From Nitratiruptor sp. SB155-2 (lineage in GTDB: Bacteria > Campylobacterota > Campylobacteria > Campylobacterales > Nitratiruptoraceae): a stretch of 64,000 bases of DNA. Where the stretch lies: NCBI RefSeq assembly GCF_000010325.1, contig NC_009662.1, positions 578,501 through 642,500 of the forward strand. Reading direction: 5' to 3'. The position numbers were made by a program, and so were the translations under genes. Below, one piece after another: positions 62,003-64,000 of the stretch (position 1 is the stretch's first letter; each line of letters starts with the position of its first letter). The notes under the pieces were generated by a model. That model saw only the letters and a program-made list of their open reading frames with translations, ran no database searches and was not told the origin of the DNA.

Positions 62003-63240
62003 GGAGTAAAGTATTTTAGGAGTGATAACTCTTTGTTTTGCATGAAGCTAGCCAGTGTTGCCTGATATGTTGTTTTTGCTTTTTCCAAATTGACGATTGC
62101 TTCGGCGTAGTCACTATCTTCAAATTTTGATGCAAGATCATTATAGTTTACTTTGAAGTTTTCGTGCTGCTCTTTGAGATTGTCTACGAGCTGTTCTTGT
62201 ACACCTATCATTCCGCGGTGTCTTTCGACTCCCTCAAATCCCTGGTCAAATTCATCAAGAATATATTGAAAACCGCCGAGATGATTTTGAAGGTCACCTG
62301 TTATTGTAACTTCGATATCTTTGTCTGTCTCTTTTCCTGCAAAGCCTAACCGTACGATACCGTCTTTGTCAGTGAATGTATATGCTGTTATGTTCCCATT
62401 GTTTGCGGGAGCGTTGTTGATTGCATCCACAAGCTCTTGCAAGGTGGATGGATTTGTACTGTCAGTCGTATCGCTGTCATAATCTATATTCAAAGTGACA
62501 TCTTTGTAATTGATGGTTATCGTTCCAGCGGTTTCAGTAGAAGATATCAGTGCATCGTTTGGGGACAGGTATCCAAGTTCTGAGTTTTTTCCATGCAGTT
62601 TGTAAATTTCTCCATCTTCGATGATAGCGATAATGTCATCAATGGCTTTCACAAGACCGATTTTCTGTTTTTTATCATTCAAAGTACCACTTTGGATAGT
62701 GGAAAGATAGTTCTCTCCATTGAATTTGGTGACAACTTCCGTCGCTTTTGCAACCGGAACGCTCACTTCCACACTGCTTCCTTGGTAAAAACCATTTTCA
62801 TCAAAAGGTACAGTCTTACTATCTTCTCCACCAAAGAGATAGTTGCTGCCTATTCTCACATTCGATTGAGAGATGATGTAGTCTCTGACATTTTGTAGGT
62901 AGTCTTTGAAGATATTGGCATCTTCACTATCAAGAACACCCGTATTGAGGAGCTGTACGATATCTACTCGAGCATCCAGAGCCGCTTCTGAGACATTTTT
63001 CAAACTTGTCTCTGCTATAGACATGCTGTTGGAAGCAAGATCAATGTTGCGCATATAGCCATCAATCTCTTTTGCCAAAGATTTGAGTTGGAGTGCTCTA
63101 CTGTTATCTACTGGAGCATCAGAAGGCACAAAAACCTTTTTCCCACTACTTAATTCATTGGAATAGCGCTCTATTTTGTTCTGATATTTTGTGATGTTAC
63201 TTAGATATCTATTGAAGACACCTAAGGTGCTTATACGCAT
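61999..63240 (-). CDS. flgL: Hook-filament junction protein FlgL
   Basis: The 413-residue protein has a flagellin-like N-terminus (MRISTLGVFNRYLSNITKYQ, then LSSGKKVFVPSDAPVDNSRA) and a C-terminal helix (NLEKAKTTYQATLASFMQNK). The middle has a long insertion with beta structure (about 190-330). It joins hook to filament with FlgK. A GAGGAGAAACAG ribosome-binding site and a sigma-28 promoter lie upstream in the gap after flgK. Confidence 0.92.
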   Translation of the reverse strand: MRISTLGVFNRYLSNITKYQNKIERYSNELSSGKKVFVPSDAPVDNSRALQLKSLAKEIDGYMRNIDLASNSMSIAETSLKNVSEAALDARVDIVQLLNTGVLDSEDANIFKDYLQNVRDYIISQSNVRIGSNYLFGGEDSKTVPFDENGFYQGSSVEVSVPVAKATEVVTKFNGENYLSTIQSGTLNDKKQKIGLVKAIDDIIAIIEDGEIYKLHGKNSELGYLSPNDALISSTETAGTITINYKDVTLNIDYDSDTTDSTNPSTLQELVDAINNAPANNGNITAYTFTDKDGIVRLGFAGKETDKDIEVTITGDLQNHLGGFQYILDEFDQGFEGVERHRGMIGVQEQLVDNLKEQHENFKVNYNDLASKFEDSDYAEAIVNLEKAKTTYQATLASFMQNKELSLLKYFTP

Positions 63241-63270
63241 CTGTTTCTCCTCATCGTGATTCTTTTATCA

Positions 63271-63298
63271 TTATCGGTCATACCTTAATATTTTTTTA
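63271..63298 (-). promoter_or_regulatory. Sigma-28 promoter of flgL
   Basis: On the minus strand ACCGATAA (63271-63278) is identical to the flagellin -10 box. TAAA (63295-63298) lies 16 bp upstream and overlaps the flgK stop codon; AAAA at the ideal 15-bp distance is an alternative. It lets flgL be expressed with the late genes. Confidence 0.65.
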
Positions 63299-64000
63299 GC
63301 GCGTCATTTCGATGAGTGTCTTGAAAAGTTCATCTGTAACCATCATGACTCTTGCAGTGGCTTGATAGCTGCGTTGAAGTTGCGTCAGTTTAACGAGCTC
63401 TTCATCAAGATTGACACCGCTTATATCTTCTATTTTTTCATTTAATGTATTAAATAATAAGGTCGTATCATCCAATCTGTCTTTTGTATACTCAGCTTCA
63501 AAAGCGATATCGGAAACGATTTTACTGTTATAAAAATCGTTATATGTCAAACCATCGAGAAAGTCAGGCTGTTCGTACTCTTGTAAACTGTTTGTAGCCG
63601 AGTCAAAATAGGAAATGGTTCCATCTTTCGTTTTTTCGATGGCTTTTGCTAGCGTATTATCCGCTGGCATATTCTGTTTTGTTCCGGCAGCCAGTTTTTC
63701 AGGATCTTCAAAATTGAGCCTGATGTTTGTTGCATCGACACCCAACCCATTGCCGCTTTGTTCACTGATAAAAAGGTCCAATCCCGTCTCGTTATCAAGA
63801 TTGTATCCATTTCGGTGAACAGAATTGATCTGATAGGCAAAATCTTGTGTAAAACGATTGACGTTGTAGAGGGCCTGATTGATTAGCGATTGGGATTTGA
63901 TCAAAGATGCGATCTTGCCATATTGGAAAAGATTCGTCAAATCCACCGAACCTGAAAGAACCCGAAGTGTCGCGTAGTTTTGTTTGTATATTTCATTGGA
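63296..64000 (-). CDS. flgK: Hook-filament junction protein FlgK (C-terminal part)
   Basis: The frame stays open to the window edge on the minus strand, so the gene is truncated at its 5' end; the visible 234 residues are the C-terminal part. It ends with the FlgK signature (NLDEELVKLTQLQRSYQATA, then VMMVTDELFKTLIEM). A middle segment (about YQINSVHRNGYNLD) also fits FlgK. It is the first hook-filament junction protein and precedes flgL, the normal order, 55 bp apart. Confidence 0.92.
   Translation of the reverse strand, partial: SNEIYKQNYATLRVLSGSVDLTNLFQYGKIASLIKSQSLINQALYNVNRFTQDFAYQINSVHRNGYNLDNETGLDLFISEQSGNGLGVDATNIRLNFEDPEKLAAGTKQNMPADNTLAKAIEKTKDGTISYFDSATNSLQEYEQPDFLDGLTYNDFYNSKIVSDIAFEAEYTKDRLDDTTLLFNTLNEKIEDISGVNLDEELVKLTQLQRSYQATARVMMVTDELFKTLIEMTR

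Noticed and set aside
1-64000. CRISPR arrays, prophage or insertion sequences
   Set aside because: No regularly spaced repeats, integrase, transposase or phage structural genes are seen on either strand.

Overview
The window looks like part of a chromosome from a Campylobacterota (Epsilonproteobacteria) species. The best evidence is gene order: mrp, ispDF, an HP1021/Cj1608-type atypical response regulator, an ATP-sulfurylase-like gene and pgpA lie together, as I recall them in Campylobacter jejuni. Supporting evidence is a TlpD-like soluble chemoreceptor, an adjacent FliJ/MotE pair, a PflA-like TPR protein, the order flhF-flhG-fliA, and flaG-fliD-fliS. The very compact, overlapping layout would fit a free-living, possibly vent-type chemolithotroph. 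I cannot name the species from sequence alone.

Layout. 1-2.0 kb: the end of a polyferredoxin gene and two unrecognised genes, separated by a 156-bp imperfect palindrome. 2.0-7.8 kb: phosphate uptake, with phoU divergent from pstS, then a phosphate-selective-type porin, pstC, pstA and pstB. Two Pho-box-like repeat sets with 11/22-bp phasing lie upstream of pstS and pstC. 7.8-16.9 kb (minus strand): ispDF, HP1021-like regulator, sat-like gene, pgpA and a MoxR/Bat-type operon (two VWA proteins, BatD, MoxR ATPase, DUF58, small membrane protein), nearly all overlapping. 17.0-20.7 kb (plus): thiC, mrp and an orphan ParA-like ATPase. 20.6-27.7 kb (minus): chemotaxis operon with a short CheZ-like protein, CheA without a receiver domain, CheW, CheV, CheY, a TlpD-like receptor and an Aer-like PAS protein.

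27.9-64 kb: an almost complete flagellar regulon. It holds the switch (fliG, fliM, two fliN genes), rod and rings (flgF-like, flgG, flgA, flgH, flgI, flgJ, flgB, flgC, fliE, fliF), the export gate and ATPase (flhA, fliH, fliI, fliO-P-Q-R, flhB, fliJ), number and placement control (flhF, flhG), sigma-28 (fliA), a FliK candidate, a PflA-like scaffold protein, hook genes (flgD, flgE), fliL, and late genes (flagellin, flaG, fliD, fliS, a fliT-like gene, flgL, flgK). A minus-strand PilZ-fliJ-motE-diguanylate cyclase operon places c-di-GMP synthesis and reception among motor genes. Clear sigma-28 promoters precede flagellin and flgL. motA, motB, flgM, rpoN, cheB and cheR are not in the window.

I see no tRNA, rRNA, CRISPR array or intact insertion sequence. 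No gene-free stretch exceeds about 270 bp. The least conventional items are the palindrome, the altered sulfate-binding motif in the sat-like protein, the orphan ParA beside the chemotaxis operon, the short CheZ-like protein, and the PilZ/DGC operon.
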